From Ornithinimicrobium pekingense DSM 21552 (lineage in GTDB: Bacteria; Actinomycetota; Actinomycetes; Actinomycetales; Dermatophilaceae): a DNA stretch of 64,000 bases. The stretch covers positions 250,868 to 314,867 of the forward strand of contig NZ_ATWJ01000009.1 in assembly GCF_000421185.1 (NCBI RefSeq). The letters are read 5' to 3'. Each line of letters starts with the position of its first letter. Position 1 is the stretch's first letter. Under the pieces are notes generated by a model. That model was not told the DNA's origin, did not search any database, and saw nothing but the letters and a program-made list of their open reading frames with translations. Position numbers and translations under genes: made by a program. Positions 27,966 through 36,860 of the stretch are shown piece by piece.

Positions 27966-28019
27966 GAAACACTTCTGAAACATCGGGTTGACCGAGCCGA
28001 AACCGCTGCCCGGTAACCT
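27966..28019 (+). promoter_or_regulatory. GlnR-type operator and glnA promoter
   Basis: GAAAC at 27966, 27977 and 27999 and TTGAC at 27988 are spaced exactly 11 bp apart, the geometry of actinobacterial GlnR double boxes (GTNAC-n6-GAAAC repeated). TAACCT at 28014-28019 is a possible -10, about 37 bases before the ATG. GlnR activates or represses nitrogen genes; its gene is not in the window. Confidence 0.7.
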
Positions 28020-28055
28020 CGTGCGGGACCGAGACGGGTCCATCTAGGAGGCACC

Positions 28056-29480
28056 ATGTTCAGCAACGCGGAGGAGGTCCTCGCCTTCATCAAGGACGAG
28101 GACGTGAAGTTCATCGACATCAGGTTCTGCGACCTGCCAGGGGTCATGCAGCACTTCAACGTGCCGGCGGCGTCGTTCGACGAGGACGCCTTCAACACCG
28201 GGCAGATGTTCGACGGCTCCTCGATCCGGGGTTTCAAGTCGATCCACGAGTCCGACATGAAGCTCATCCCGGACCCGCAGACGGCCTACCTCGACCCGTA
28301 CCGGACCGAGAAGACGCTGATCATGAACTTCTCGATCGTCGACCCCTTCACCGACGAGCCCTACGAGCGCGACCCGCGGCAGATCGCGCGCAAGGCCGAG
28401 GAGCACCTGCGCTCCACCGGCATCGCCGACACCGCCTACTTCGGCGCCGAGGCCGAGTTCTACGTCTTCGACGACATCCGCTTCGCCTCCCAGCCCCAGG
28501 GCAGCTACTACTACATCGACTCCATCGAGGCGGCCTGGAACACCGGGCGCGCCGAGGAGGGCGGCAACCGGGGCTACAAGACCCGCTTCAAAGGTGGCTA
28601 CTTCCCCGTCCCGCCGGTCGACCACTTCGCCGACCTGCGCGACCGGATGTGCCTGGACCTGGCGCACGTCGGCATCGACGTCGAGCGCTCCCACCACGAG
28701 GTGGGCACCGCGGGCCAGCAGGAGATCAACTACCGCTTCAACACGCTGCTGCACTCCGGCGACGACATGATGAAGTTCAAGTACGTCATCAAGAACACCG
28801 CCTGGGCCGCCGGCAAGACCGCCACCTTCATGCCCAAGCCCCTCTTCGGCGACAACGGCTCCGGGATGCACACCCACCAGAGCCTGTGGAAGGACGGCGA
28901 GCCGCTCTTCTACGACGAGAACGGCTACGGCGGCCTGTCCGACATCGCGCGCTGGTACATCGGTGGCCTGCTGGCGCACGGCCCGTCGCTGCTGGCGTTC
29001 ACCAACCCGTCGATGAACTCCTACCACCGTCTGGTCCCCGGTTTCGAGGCGCCGATCAACCTGGTCTACTCCGCGCGCAACCGCTCCGCCTGCGTGCGCA
29101 TCCCGATCACCGGCTCCTCGGCGAAGGCCAAGCGCATCGAGTACCGCGTGCCGGACCCCTCGGCCAACCCCTACCTGGCCTTCTCCGCGCAGCTGATGGC
29201 CGGCCTGGACGGCATCCGGAACCGCATCGAGCCGCCGGAGCCGGTGGACAAGGACCTCTACGAGCTGCCGCCGGAGGAGCTGCACGACATCGCGCAGCTG
29301 CCGACGTCGCTGCCAGAGGTGCTGGACGCCCTCGAGGACGACCACGCCTACCTCACCGAGGGTGACGTGTTCACCGAGGACCTGCTGGAGGCGTGGGTCG
29401 ACTACAAGCGCGTCAACGAGGTGCAGCCGATCCGCCTGCGCCCGCACCCGCACGAGTTCGAGATGTACTTCGACATCTGA
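28056..29480 (+). CDS. glnA: Type I glutamine synthetase
   Basis: 474 residues, full-length GSI-beta. Makes glutamine from glutamate, ammonia and ATP; dodecamer. Motifs: [17 protein letters not shown], metal-site [16 protein letters not shown]-region [25 protein letters not shown], glutamate loop NRSACVRIP, and the adenylylation tyrosine in [10 protein letters not shown], so GlnE control is expected. A GlnR box lies upstream. The last codons (F-D-I-stop) are part of an 88-bp repeat that follows. ATG has TAGGAGG upstream. Confidence 0.97.
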   Translation: MFSNAEEVLAFIKDEDVKFIDIRFCDLPGVMQHFNVPAASFDEDAFNTGQMFDGSSIRGFKSIHESDMKLIPDPQTAYLDPYRTEKTLIMNFSIVDPFTDEPYERDPRQIARKAEEHLRSTGIADTAYFGAEAEFYVFDDIRFASQPQGSYYYIDSIEAAWNTGRAEEGGNRGYKTRFKGGYFPVPPVDHFADLRDRMCLDLAHVGIDVERSHHEVGTAGQQEINYRFNTLLHSGDDMMKFKYVIKNTAWAAGKTATFMPKPLFGDNGSGMHTHQSLWKDGEPLFYDENGYGGLSDIARWYIGGLLAHGPSLLAFTNPSMNSYHRLVPGFEAPINLVYSARNRSACVRIPITGSSAKAKRIEYRVPDPSANPYLAFSAQLMAGLDGIRNRIEPPEPVDKDLYELPPEELHDIAQLPTSLPEVLDALEDDHAYLTEGDVFTEDLLEAWVDYKRVNEVQPIRLRPHPHEFEMYFDI

Positions 29481-29672
29481 CGAAGCGCGTCAGCGGGTGG
29501 GACGGGTGAGGAACGAACCCGCCCCACCCGCAGCGCGAGGAAGGTGTCGCGACGGGTTCGACATCTGACGAAGCGCGTCAGCGGGTGGGACGGGTGAGGA
29601 ACGAACCCGCCCCACCCGCAGCGCGAGGAAGGTGTCGCGACGGGTTCGACATCTGACGAAGCGCGCCAGCGG
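29469..29672 (+). repeat. 88-bp tandem repeat that includes the glnA stop codon
   Basis: Two identical 88-bp copies (29469-29556, 29557-29644) and a partial third (29645 to about 29672, one mismatch). Each copy starts with the glnA codons Phe-Asp-Ile-stop and contains a hairpin whose 15-bp arms (GCGGGTGGGACGGGT with ACCCGCCCCACCCGC) have one mismatch, probably the glnA terminator duplicated in tandem. The remaining 29673-29887 holds no gene that I can support. Confidence 0.85.
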
Positions 29673-29887
29673 CGCAGGGTGGAGCGGACCACCCTCCGCC
29701 GCTCGCGTCCACCACCTGGTGCGCAGGGGGCAGCACGTGACGGACGTGGCGGACGAGCGAGCGGTGACAGGAGCTCAGCGCTACGGTTGATCTCGGCCCG
29801 GCAGTCCTTCTTCGGACGGCACCGGGCCGCCAACATGTCCGGGGTCAGACAGCAGCGGGGCCCCGCCCGGTCCGCGAACGCGAACGC

Positions 29888-29953
29888 TCGTGCAGCTCTG
29901 TCGTGTCACGCCTGTCGCTGGGACGACGGGCGTGTCACGACAGAACGGCACGA
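29888..29953. repeat. 66-bp palindromic repeat, copy A
   Basis: Begins TCGTGCAGCTCTGTCGTG and ends with an imperfect reverse complement around a TGGG centre. One of four 66-bp copies in the window (others 31127, 39728, 43923). REP/BIME-like by form; between the glnA repeats and the broken gene below. Confidence 0.75.
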
Positions 29954-30006
29954 GGCTGTGCGGCACTCTTCCGCTGCCCGCTCCCTCCTCCGCAGCCGCC
30001 ACACCC

Positions 30007-31023
30007 TCACCCTGCCGGCCGCTCCTCGCTCCCCTGCCGGACGACCCGGACAGCTGGGCCAGGACCGGCGAGGCCGAGGTCGACGACCTTGCGCAGCCTG
30101 GTGAGGAACCGGGCGGGGCAGGTGTAGAGGGTCCATGGGGAGACTCCGATGACCCGGACCCCTGCGGCGACGAGGTCGCTGTCCTTCTCGACCGTGCTGC
30201 CCCAGCGGTCGCCACCCTGGTCGTCGATCCCCTGGTGGTAGGTCCGGGAGTGCACCTAGATCGCCACCCCGGCAGCCTCGAAGTATCCGTCCGGCGTCCC
30301 GATCGGCACGCCGGCGAGGGTCGTGAGCCGACAGTTCGTGATGAGCTCGGGATAGCTGCCCTGGCCGTCCACGACCTCCCGGAGCACCACCTCGGGGCGC
30401 GACCACGCCCCGTCGACGAACGCCTCGAGGCCCTTCCAGACCGGAGCGACCTTCCTCGCCGGGCGCAGCCACAGCTCCCTCTCGAGGGCGTCGGGCGTGG
30501 CCAGCCCCCGCTGCAGGACACTGATGGCCAGGTGCTCCAGGTCCTTCCGGTCGTGCACCTCATACACAGCAGCGTCTGCGAGGGCGCGTGCCGCACCCGC
30601 GAACCGGGCCGCCTCGAGACCATGGGTGACCTGCACCGGCCGCAGCGACCGGACGCAGCGCACCGTCTTGTGCTCCCTCGCCCGTGACGACTCCGGTATG
30701 ACGAACGTCGTCCGGTCCTTGCGCCGCACCTTCACGCCGTGGCAGCGGAGGGCCACACCGCCGGTCAGGACCGCTTTGTCGCCCGCCCAGAGCGCGGCAG
30801 CTACCACGCGGGTGGGCCCGTCGACCGGACCGCGATGGGGTGCGACCACCCTGGGCATGGGCTCCTGCCAGATGGTGGCGCGGGCGTGGCGCAGGGCGGA
30901 GGCGGTCCAGCCTGCCCGGAGGAGCTGGACCACGGTGGCCAGGCCCCGCTGTCCGGGGAGGTCAGGGAACGGCGGCCGCGAGGGCCTGGCCATGGGCGAC
31001 GTGGTGGACGCGACGGTCGACAT
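30007..31023 (-). pseudogene. Gene broken by an in-frame TAG (AbiEi/DUF559-like)
   Basis: One reading frame codes from about 31023 to 30007 except for TAG at 30256-30258. The upstream part (255 residues) has an LLRAGWTASALRHARATIW N-terminal winged-helix-like region and LTGGVALRCHG, as in AbiEi-like proteins with a C-terminal endonuclease-fold (DUF559-like) region. The stop falls where VAI-x-VHSRTYHQG reads across, most simply a Gln CAG to TAG change. Downstream, 82 residues (STVEKDSDLVAAGVRVIGVSPWTLYT) remain open and conserved-looking. Family assignment is tentative; start could also be ATG 30993. Either sequence error, recent inactivation or readthrough. Confidence 0.6.
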
Positions 31024-31126
31024 GACCGCCAGCATGGTCGTGGGGCCACTACCTGCGCAGGCGTGCGGCAACGTCCTGTGGACAGAGGAGGTCGGGCCGC
31101 CATCTCAGGCATGCCGTCGAGAACCG

Positions 31127-31192
31127 TCGTGCCGTTCTCTCGTGTCACAGCCGTCGCTGGGACGACCGCCGTGTCACGACAGAACGGCACGG
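31127..31192. repeat. 66-bp palindromic repeat, copy B
   Basis: TCGTGCCGTTCTCTCGTG...ACGACAGAACGGCACGG with a TGGG centre; lies in the 283-bp gap between the broken gene's 5' end and the gene at 31307, so here it is upstream of genes on both sides and not a simple terminator. Confidence 0.75.
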
Positions 31193-31306
31193 GGGTATGG
31201 AGCCCGGTGCGCGGACAACGTGGGGACCGTGTGGCGGGCAACGGCGTGGCGGCGCCACGTCACGCACCTCCGCTGCCCAGGACCCTTCCGATGCCACGAT
31301 GCACCC

Positions 31307-32071
31307 GTGAGCTACGACATCACGCTGATGCCGCGCCGGCCCGGCCAGAGCTGGGACGAGGCGCTGGAGGAGTCCAACGACACTCAGATCGCCGACCGCA
31401 CCGGCCTGCTGCGGACCTGGGAGCGGATCGAGGAGCGGCTGGGCGGGGTGCTGGACGGACAGGTAGAAGTCTACCGCAGCGCACCGGACTCCCCGGAGCT
31501 GACGGTCGGCGAGCTGTCGGCGCTGGACACCGGCATCCAGGTCCAGCTCTTCCCCGGTCAGGCCGCGGTGTCCTTCGCCTACTGGGAGCAGGCTGACCCC
31601 GAGGACTTCCACCGCCAGGTGCGCGAGGCGGTCCGGGTCGTCGTGGAGGAGACGGGGTATGCGGCGTACGACCCGCAGACGGGTGAGGGGTTCGACGGCT
31701 CGTTCGACGACGAGACGGGCCTGACGTTCACCCGTCAGCTGCAGCAGGACGGCGGAGGGGCCAGCGGTGCGGCCCTGCCGGTCGACCCGGCGGGCACGCA
31801 CGGGCAGCCTTCGGCCGAGCTGGACGCCTACCTGCAGCGGGCCTCCACCGAGCAGCCGCGCCGACGCTTCTCCGGTCGGCGCCGGGCCGGCACCTACCTC
31901 GCGGTCGGGGCGGTCGTCACCATCTTCGCCGTGTGGTCGCTCACCTCGGGCAACGGCGGCGCGCTCTCCTGGGTGGCGCTCGTCATCGGCGTGGTCGACC
32001 TGCTCGTCGGCGTCGTCTCGTGGCGTTCCAGCACCTCGGACTCGGTGACCACTCCGCCGCCCGGCACGTAG
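31307..32071 (+). CDS. Hypothetical protein with C-terminal membrane helices
   Basis: 254 residues. Soluble N-terminal domain (1-150) beginning SYDITLMPRRPGQSWDEALE, a pattern common to actinobacterial hypothetical proteins with acidic alpha/beta domains, then a Pro/Gln linker and two membrane helices (about 193-212 and 218-236). Function unknown. GTG 31307 is six bases after CACGAT, a possible weak -10 of a leaderless gene. Its last 178 bp overlap the 3' end of the convergent radical SAM gene. Confidence 0.7.
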   Translation: MSYDITLMPRRPGQSWDEALEESNDTQIADRTGLLRTWERIEERLGGVLDGQVEVYRSAPDSPELTVGELSALDTGIQVQLFPGQAAVSFAYWEQADPEDFHRQVREAVRVVVEETGYAAYDPQTGEGFDGSFDDETGLTFTRQLQQDGGGASGAALPVDPAGTHGQPSAELDAYLQRASTEQPRRRFSGRRRAGTYLAVGAVVTIFAVWSLTSGNGGALSWVALVIGVVDLLVGVVSWRSSTSDSVTTPPPGT

Positions 32072-33207
32072 GCACAGCTGGGATCCTCCCCCAGCGGGTC
32101 ACCGGTCACCGCGTAGGCGTGAGAGCGCGAGCCGCCGCACACCTCGCGGAACTCACAGACGCCACACCTCCCGCCGAACCCGTCCGGCGTCCGCAGCGCC
32201 CGCATGACGGGTGCGTCGCGGTAGATCTCCGTCACCGGCGTGACCCGCACGTCCCCGGCGACCTGCGGCAGGAAGCCCGAGGGGTAGACCTTGCCGGTGT
32301 GGTCGACGAACATGAAGCCGCGCCCGGAGTTGACGTCGATCGGCGGCCGGGCGGGCCGCTCGCGGACCGCGACACCGGCCAGGGTCTCGCGGGTGGCGGC
32401 GACGAGCCGGTGGTAGAGGTCACCGCGGCCGGCGGACGGGTCCTCGCCCCTGGCGACAGCGGCCTCGCGCTGCAGCACCACCCGGCGGAAGTGCGGCGCC
32501 TCCGTCGTCTTGACCGCGATGAAGCGCGACACCTCGGCGAGCCAGTGCAGGACGTCCTCGACCTCGTCGGCCGACAGGGCCTGCAGCCGCTGACCACGGC
32601 CCGTGGGCACCAGGAAGAACACGCTCCACAGCAGGGTGCCGAAATCGATGACGTCACGCAGCAGCGCGGGCAGCTCCTCGACCGTCGACCGCGTCACCGT
32701 CGAGTTGACCTGCAGGCGGAACCCAGCGGCCTTGACCTGCTCGGCGGCGACCCGCGTCGCGGCGTAGGTCCCCTCGAAGCCACGGAAGGCGTCGTGCGTC
32801 CCCGCCCGGGCACCGTCCAGGGACAGCGACACCGCCTTGGCGCCGGCATCGCGCAGCTCGGCGAGACGTCCGGGCGTCAGGTTCGGCGTCACCGACGGCG
32901 ACAGCGACACCGACAGCCCGAGCGAAGACCCGTGCCGCACCAGGTCGGCGAGGTCGGGGCGCTCGAACGGGTCGCCCCCGGTCAGCACCACCAGCGGGTA
33001 TGGCGCCGGGAAGCTCGCGATCCCCTCCAGCAGGGCCTTGCCCTCCTCGAGCGTCAGCTCCCCCGGGTTGCGCCGGGTGATGGCGTCGGCGCGGCAGTGC
33101 AGGCAGGCCAGCTGGCAGGCGCGCGTCACCTCCCAGATGACGATGAAGGGACGGTCGTGGACGTCGTGCCGCTGCCGCCGGACGGCGCGGGAGGGAGCCA
33201 GGGTCAC
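31894..33207 (-). CDS. Radical SAM/SPASM protein, TIGR04053-like
   Basis: 437 residues. Radical SAM motif CQLACLHC after VIWEVTRA, GGDPFERPDL, then C-terminal SPASM-type cysteines (CGVCEFREVCGGSRSHAYA...DPSCAY). This resembles the TIGR04053 family, relatives of heme-modifying and peptide-modifying enzymes; reaction unknown. GTG 33207 lies six bases from TAGTAT (33214-33219), so leaderless; an operator palindrome overlaps that -10. The last about 38 residues are low-complexity Thr/Ser/Pro and antisense to the convergent gene; a lost stop is suspected. Confidence 0.82.
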   Translation of the reverse strand: MTLAPSRAVRRQRHDVHDRPFIVIWEVTRACQLACLHCRADAITRRNPGELTLEEGKALLEGIASFPAPYPLVVLTGGDPFERPDLADLVRHGSSLGLSVSLSPSVTPNLTPGRLAELRDAGAKAVSLSLDGARAGTHDAFRGFEGTYAATRVAAEQVKAAGFRLQVNSTVTRSTVEELPALLRDVIDFGTLLWSVFFLVPTGRGQRLQALSADEVEDVLHWLAEVSRFIAVKTTEAPHFRRVVLQREAAVARGEDPSAGRGDLYHRLVAATRETLAGVAVRERPARPPIDVNSGRGFMFVDHTGKVYPSGFLPQVAGDVRVTPVTEIYRDAPVMRALRTPDGFGGRCGVCEFREVCGGSRSHAYAVTGDPLGEDPSCAYVPGGGVVTESEVLERHETTPTSRSTTPMTSATQESAPPLPEVSDHTAKMVTTAPTAR

Positions 33208-33214
33208 GGCGCAA

Positions 33215-33229
33215 TACTACACTTTGTAG
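33215..33229. promoter_or_regulatory. Palindromic operator TACTAC-N5-GTAG before the radical SAM gene
   Basis: TACTACACTTTGTAG: CTACA and TGTAG are perfect inverted arms around CTT. On the minus strand it overlaps the TAGTAT -10 of the leaderless radical SAM gene starting at 33207. Third of four copies in the window. Confidence 0.65.
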
Positions 33230-33246
33230 GATTTAGCGGACGCCGC

Positions 33247-34122
33247 TCAGCCGCCTGGTTCGCGCAGGGCCGCTCCCCGCAGGTGGGCCCATGCGGCCAC
33301 CAGGCTGACGACCACCACGACCGAGACCATCACCGCGGGCACCACCGCACCGCTCTGGCCGGCGGCCGTGGTCAGCACCATCGCCGCCACGATGCTCGAG
33401 CCCATGAGCACGGAGAAGGCCAGCCACGTCCCCACCCAGAACAGACCGGCCTCCCGCCCCCGCAGGACGGACACCCCGGACAGGACGAACGCCGGCAGCA
33501 CCACCGACAGGTCGATCACATGGACCGGGTTGACCACGAGCCCCGCCCCGGTCAGGGTCGCCGGCACCTGGCCCGAGACGGTCGCCGGCACCAGCTCGGC
33601 CAGCCACAGACCCGCGAAGAGGACGCCGATCGCCACCAGGGCGACAGCCGGCCAGGTCCGGGCCCCTTCGCCCGGGTGCAGCACGACCGACCGGCGCAGC
33701 ACAGGGACGTGCACCAGCACGCCCCACGCGCTCAGCCCCAGCACCGCGACATACACGAGGAAGAGGTAGTTGAGGTGCACCGCCATCGCGTAGATGACGA
33801 AGGCGTAGACGAGGTAGAGCAGCGTGCCGAGCCACACCAGCCCGGCGGGCGCCGACCCGGCCGCCCAGCGGCGGGCGGCGAGCGCGAGGACGACGACCGC
33901 CAACAGGTTGCCGACGTCCTGGCCCTGCGCCTGCAGCGCCCAGTTGGCGGTCTCCTCCTGGTAGACGCGGGGGTCGAGCAGACCGGCGACACTGGTGACC
34001 GTCACCAGCACGACCAGCGCACCGGTCCAGGTAAGGACCGAGCGCGGCGCCACCGGGCCGCCCGGTGCCGGGGGCTGCGGGGAGGCAGCACCCGGCACCG
34101 ACGGTGCCCTGGTGGAGGTCAC
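33247..34122 (-). CDS. Multi-pass membrane protein
   Basis: 291 residues, about eight membrane helices after a Pro/Ser-rich start. No family recognised. GTG 34122 overlaps the stop of the DUF4389 gene by four bases (GTGA), so it is translationally coupled to it and probably acts with it in the membrane. An upstream in-frame start would lie inside the neighbouring gene and is rejected. Confidence 0.75.
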   Translation of the reverse strand: MTSTRAPSVPGAASPQPPAPGGPVAPRSVLTWTGALVVLVTVTSVAGLLDPRVYQEETANWALQAQGQDVGNLLAVVVLALAARRWAAGSAPAGLVWLGTLLYLVYAFVIYAMAVHLNYLFLVYVAVLGLSAWGVLVHVPVLRRSVVLHPGEGARTWPAVALVAIGVLFAGLWLAELVPATVSGQVPATLTGAGLVVNPVHVIDLSVVLPAFVLSGVSVLRGREAGLFWVGTWLAFSVLMGSSIVAAMVLTTAAGQSGAVVPAVMVSVVVVVSLVAAWAHLRGAALREPGG

Positions 34123-35534
34123 CGGTGCTCCCTGGCGGAGGCCGTCCGCACGCCCAGCGTCACGGCTGCGGCGCCGCCCAGGAGGAGGATGATCCCTACG
34201 GTCAGGAGCGCACCGGCGGCCGGCTCGAGCCACGGGAACGTGGCGGCGACGTCGACCTTCGCGCTCACACCCGCGCTGCCGTCGGTCGGCATGACGACCG
34301 CGACCCAGCTGCCGGGACGCGCCTCGATCTCGACGGCCTGCCGACCCGGGCCGGACGCGCTGGCCAGCCAGGCATCGGTCTGCTGGGGCAGCGTGGCCGG
34401 GGCCGCGCCGGACCGCTGCAGGTCGCCTCCGGGCAGGGCCCCGCGCAGGACCGTGTGCCGCACGCCGGCGAGGTAGGCCTGGGCCTCCCGTGCCTCGGCG
34501 ATGCCGACGAAGACCTCTCCGCCGTCCGTCGCCTCGGCGCGGATGCGGATCAGACCGAGCGCGTCGTCGACCGCGGCGCCCTCCAGGAGGGCGGTCTCGG
34601 TGGCGACGGCATACCCAGGGCTGTCGACGGTGAGCGTCGGACTGGTGACGAAGCCGTCGTCCGGCGCCGCCAGGAGCACGCCACCGGTGGTGGTCGTGCC
34701 CAGTCCGAGGAGGACGGCGACCGCGCCGGCGACCACGGTGGCGACCGGGCCGGCCGTCCAGACGGACGCAGGGCGCGCCGGCTGTGCAGCCGGTGCCGCG
34801 ACGGGCTCACCGAGGGGCGGCGGGTATGCGGTGTCCTCCGGGGCCGGCCGCGGCTCGACCTGCCCGCCCTGGTCCAGCCGGAACGGCGGGTAGACGTCGG
34901 TCATCAGCGCCGCGTAGCCGGTGACGCGCATGGTCCAGCGGTTGATGCCGAGCAGCAGGTCGTAGAGCCCCTGCGGGTAACGGCCCGTGAAGAGCAGCGC
35001 CACGCCGACGATCAGGGCGATCATGCCGATGAGGCCGCCCTCGAAGATCAGCTCTCCCCGCCCCCGCTCGTCGCCGAGGGTGATCGTCGCGTAGGAGATC
35101 GCCCCGGCGAGCAGGTAGTGCGGCAGCACGAGGAGCCACCACTTGACCAGCGCCTTCCCGCGCGAGAGGTGCTCGGGGTAGTCCACGTCCAGGTGCGCCG
35201 GGTAGTCGGGGACGTCGTGCAGCGTGAACGGCGGGTAGCGGTCGGTGGCCAGCGCGCCGTAGGAGTAGTAGGAGACACGCCAGCCCCACCGCATCACACC
35301 GACGTTGAAGTCGAAGATCGCCCGCGGGTAGCGGCCGGTCGCGAGGATCGAGACGAGGGCCACCACGCTCAGCACGAGGAAGGCCGCCCAGAGGAGGGCG
35401 AGCACGACCACGTGCGGGATGACCAGAAGCCACTTGACCAGCCACAGTCCTCTGGACGGACGGTCCGGGGTGGGTGGGGCCGTGAGGTGGACGGGGTATG
35501 CGGGAACCGTTCCCGTAGCGAGGACAGCAGTCAT
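34119..35534 (-). CDS. Protein with two DUF4389 domains
   Basis: 471 residues. Two DUF4389 units (about 25-90 and 118-200): paired helices with RGLWLVKWLLVIPHVVVLALLW...TGRYPRAIFDFNVGVMRW and KALVKWWLLVLPHYLLAG...TGRYPQGLYDLLLGINRW, then a Pro-rich linker, a membrane helix (about 260-280), an extracytoplasmic domain and a final helix. Function unknown. ATG 35534 has GAGAAGAAGG eight bases upstream; earlier in-frame starts at 35540 and 35543 are too close. The operator palindrome at 35555 lies just upstream. Confidence 0.85.
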   Translation of the reverse strand: MTAVLATGTVPAYPVHLTAPPTPDRPSRGLWLVKWLLVIPHVVVLALLWAAFLVLSVVALVSILATGRYPRAIFDFNVGVMRWGWRVSYYSYGALATDRYPPFTLHDVPDYPAHLDVDYPEHLSRGKALVKWWLLVLPHYLLAGAISYATITLGDERGRGELIFEGGLIGMIALIVGVALLFTGRYPQGLYDLLLGINRWTMRVTGYAALMTDVYPPFRLDQGGQVEPRPAPEDTAYPPPLGEPVAAPAAQPARPASVWTAGPVATVVAGAVAVLLGLGTTTTGGVLLAAPDDGFVTSPTLTVDSPGYAVATETALLEGAAVDDALGLIRIRAEATDGGEVFVGIAEAREAQAYLAGVRHTVLRGALPGGDLQRSGAAPATLPQQTDAWLASASGPGRQAVEIEARPGSWVAVVMPTDGSAGVSAKVDVAATFPWLEPAAGALLTVGIILLLGGAAAVTLGVRTASAREHR

Positions 35535-35554
35535 CGCCATCACCTTCTTCTCTC

Positions 35555-35569
35555 TACTACTTAAGGTAG
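35555..35569. promoter_or_regulatory. Palindromic operator TACTAC-N5-GTAG before the DUF4389 gene
   Basis: TACTAC-TTAAG-GTAG; 20 bases upstream of the DUF4389 ATG on the minus strand, directly upstream of its ribosome-binding site. Fourth member of the set. Confidence 0.6.
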
Positions 35570-35633
35570 CGAGAGAGGCGGCGGCGCATAACCCCCTTCC
35601 GGTGTGACGAGGCAGACACTGCTGCCTAGGGGC

Positions 35634-36773
35634 TCAGTAGCGCAGCACCGCCGCCACCGGCGCGCCGTCGGGCAGCTCCTCGAGCATGCGCACCGCTCCC
35701 CCGTTGCGGAGGGTGGCGCGGGCGGCGGAGTCGACGACGCCGCAGACGTCGCCGTCGCGCAGCGGGCGGACGACCTCGGGCCCGTCGAGGCCACCGGTGT
35801 AGCAGCCGTCGGCGGTCATGAGCAGGGTGTCGACCCGACCCTCCTCGGCGGCGGTCGCCACGGCCTCGGCCCCGGCGGCGCCGGTGCCCCGGGCGCGCTG
35901 CTCGTGGAAGCGGTCCAGCAGCCGGGCGCCGTCCTGCTCGAGCCGCTTCTCGACCAGCTCCCAGGCCGCGGCCCGCAGGTCCTCGGCGCTCATCGCGTCG
36001 GGGTTGTGCTCGATCGCCGCGTCGACGAGGTGGGGGTAGGAGTTGAGCTCGCGGTAGACCGCGACCCACTCGGGCAGGCCGGCCAGGATCATCGGGATCG
36101 AGCGGCCCGCCAGGTGCTCCTCGACGCCGCGGGAGACCTCGCGGAAGAACTCGACCACGTCCTCCTTGTGCACGTTGTCGGTCGAGCTGGCGCCGTAGTA
36201 GACCGCGCCGCCCTGGCTCGCCCGCCCCGAGGCGTTGGGCCGCGGGACGGAGTCGGACTGCGGCCCGTCGGCCTCGAAGACGTCGCCGAAGGCCTCCGGC
36301 ACGGCGGGCACGTCGAGCTCGCCGATGCGGTCGCGGCTGCCGCGCAGCACGCGGACGTGCTTCTGGCTCAGCGTGAGCACGACGTAGTTCTGGTCGCTGA
36401 GCAGGGGCAGCACCGGGCCCAGGACGAAGCCGGGGCCCACGGCCGCGAGCTCGGGCAGCTCCAGCGGGACCCGGTAGGTGGCGCTCCACCCGGGGGCGAG
36501 GTACATGGCGAGCCCGTCACCCATGTGGCTCCACGCCATACCGTCGCCGTGCAGCTCCCGGGCCGGCGCGAGCAGCTGCTCGACGTCACGCCGCTCGTGC
36601 CCGTCCTCGAGCAGCGCACCCTCGACGGCGGCCAGCAGGTTCTTCCACCGGAGGCGGTCGGCGTCGGCCTCCTTGGGGCCACCCACGCGGTGGGTCGGGG
36701 CGAAGAGCGACACCCGTGTGCCCTCCCCGTCTCCCACCAGCTGCTCGAACTCGGCCCGGGTCATCAAGTCCAT
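35634..36773 (-). CDS. baeRF family protein (eRF1-like)
   Basis: 379 residues. Resembles bacterial archaeo-eukaryotic release factor (baeRF) families: SLFAPTHRVGGPKEADADRLRWKNLL near the start, a middle part with LTLSQKHVRVLRG, VYYGASSTDNVHKEDVVEFFREVSRGVEEHL and ILAGLPEWVAVYREL, and a C-terminal TLLMTADGCYTG domain. The family is proposed to act on ribosomes or peptidyl-tRNA; no direct function for this member. ATG 36773 has GGAGG five bases upstream and TAGCCT as likely -10. Confidence 0.82.
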   Translation of the reverse strand: MDLMTRAEFEQLVGDGEGTRVSLFAPTHRVGGPKEADADRLRWKNLLAAVEGALLEDGHERRDVEQLLAPARELHGDGMAWSHMGDGLAMYLAPGWSATYRVPLELPELAAVGPGFVLGPVLPLLSDQNYVVLTLSQKHVRVLRGSRDRIGELDVPAVPEAFGDVFEADGPQSDSVPRPNASGRASQGGAVYYGASSTDNVHKEDVVEFFREVSRGVEEHLAGRSIPMILAGLPEWVAVYRELNSYPHLVDAAIEHNPDAMSAEDLRAAAWELVEKRLEQDGARLLDRFHEQRARGTGAAGAEAVATAAEEGRVDTLLMTADGCYTGGLDGPEVVRPLRDGDVCGVVDSAARATLRNGGAVRMLEELPDGAPVAAVLRY

Positions 36774-36860
36774 GAGGTCCTCCAGTCGATCGGGGTTGCA
36801 GCCGAGGCTACGCCGACCCGGGCACTCTCGCAGGTGGGCGCCGGGAAGCGAGGTATGCCG

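Noticed and set aside
25928-27967. 679-codon plus-strand open frame opposite the LtaS-like and RDD genes.
   Set aside because: Antisense shadow; the real genes have motifs and start signals.
29679-30104. Short open frames in the gap after the glnA repeats.
   Set aside because: No Shine-Dalgarno, biased composition, and one crosses the 66-bp palindrome.
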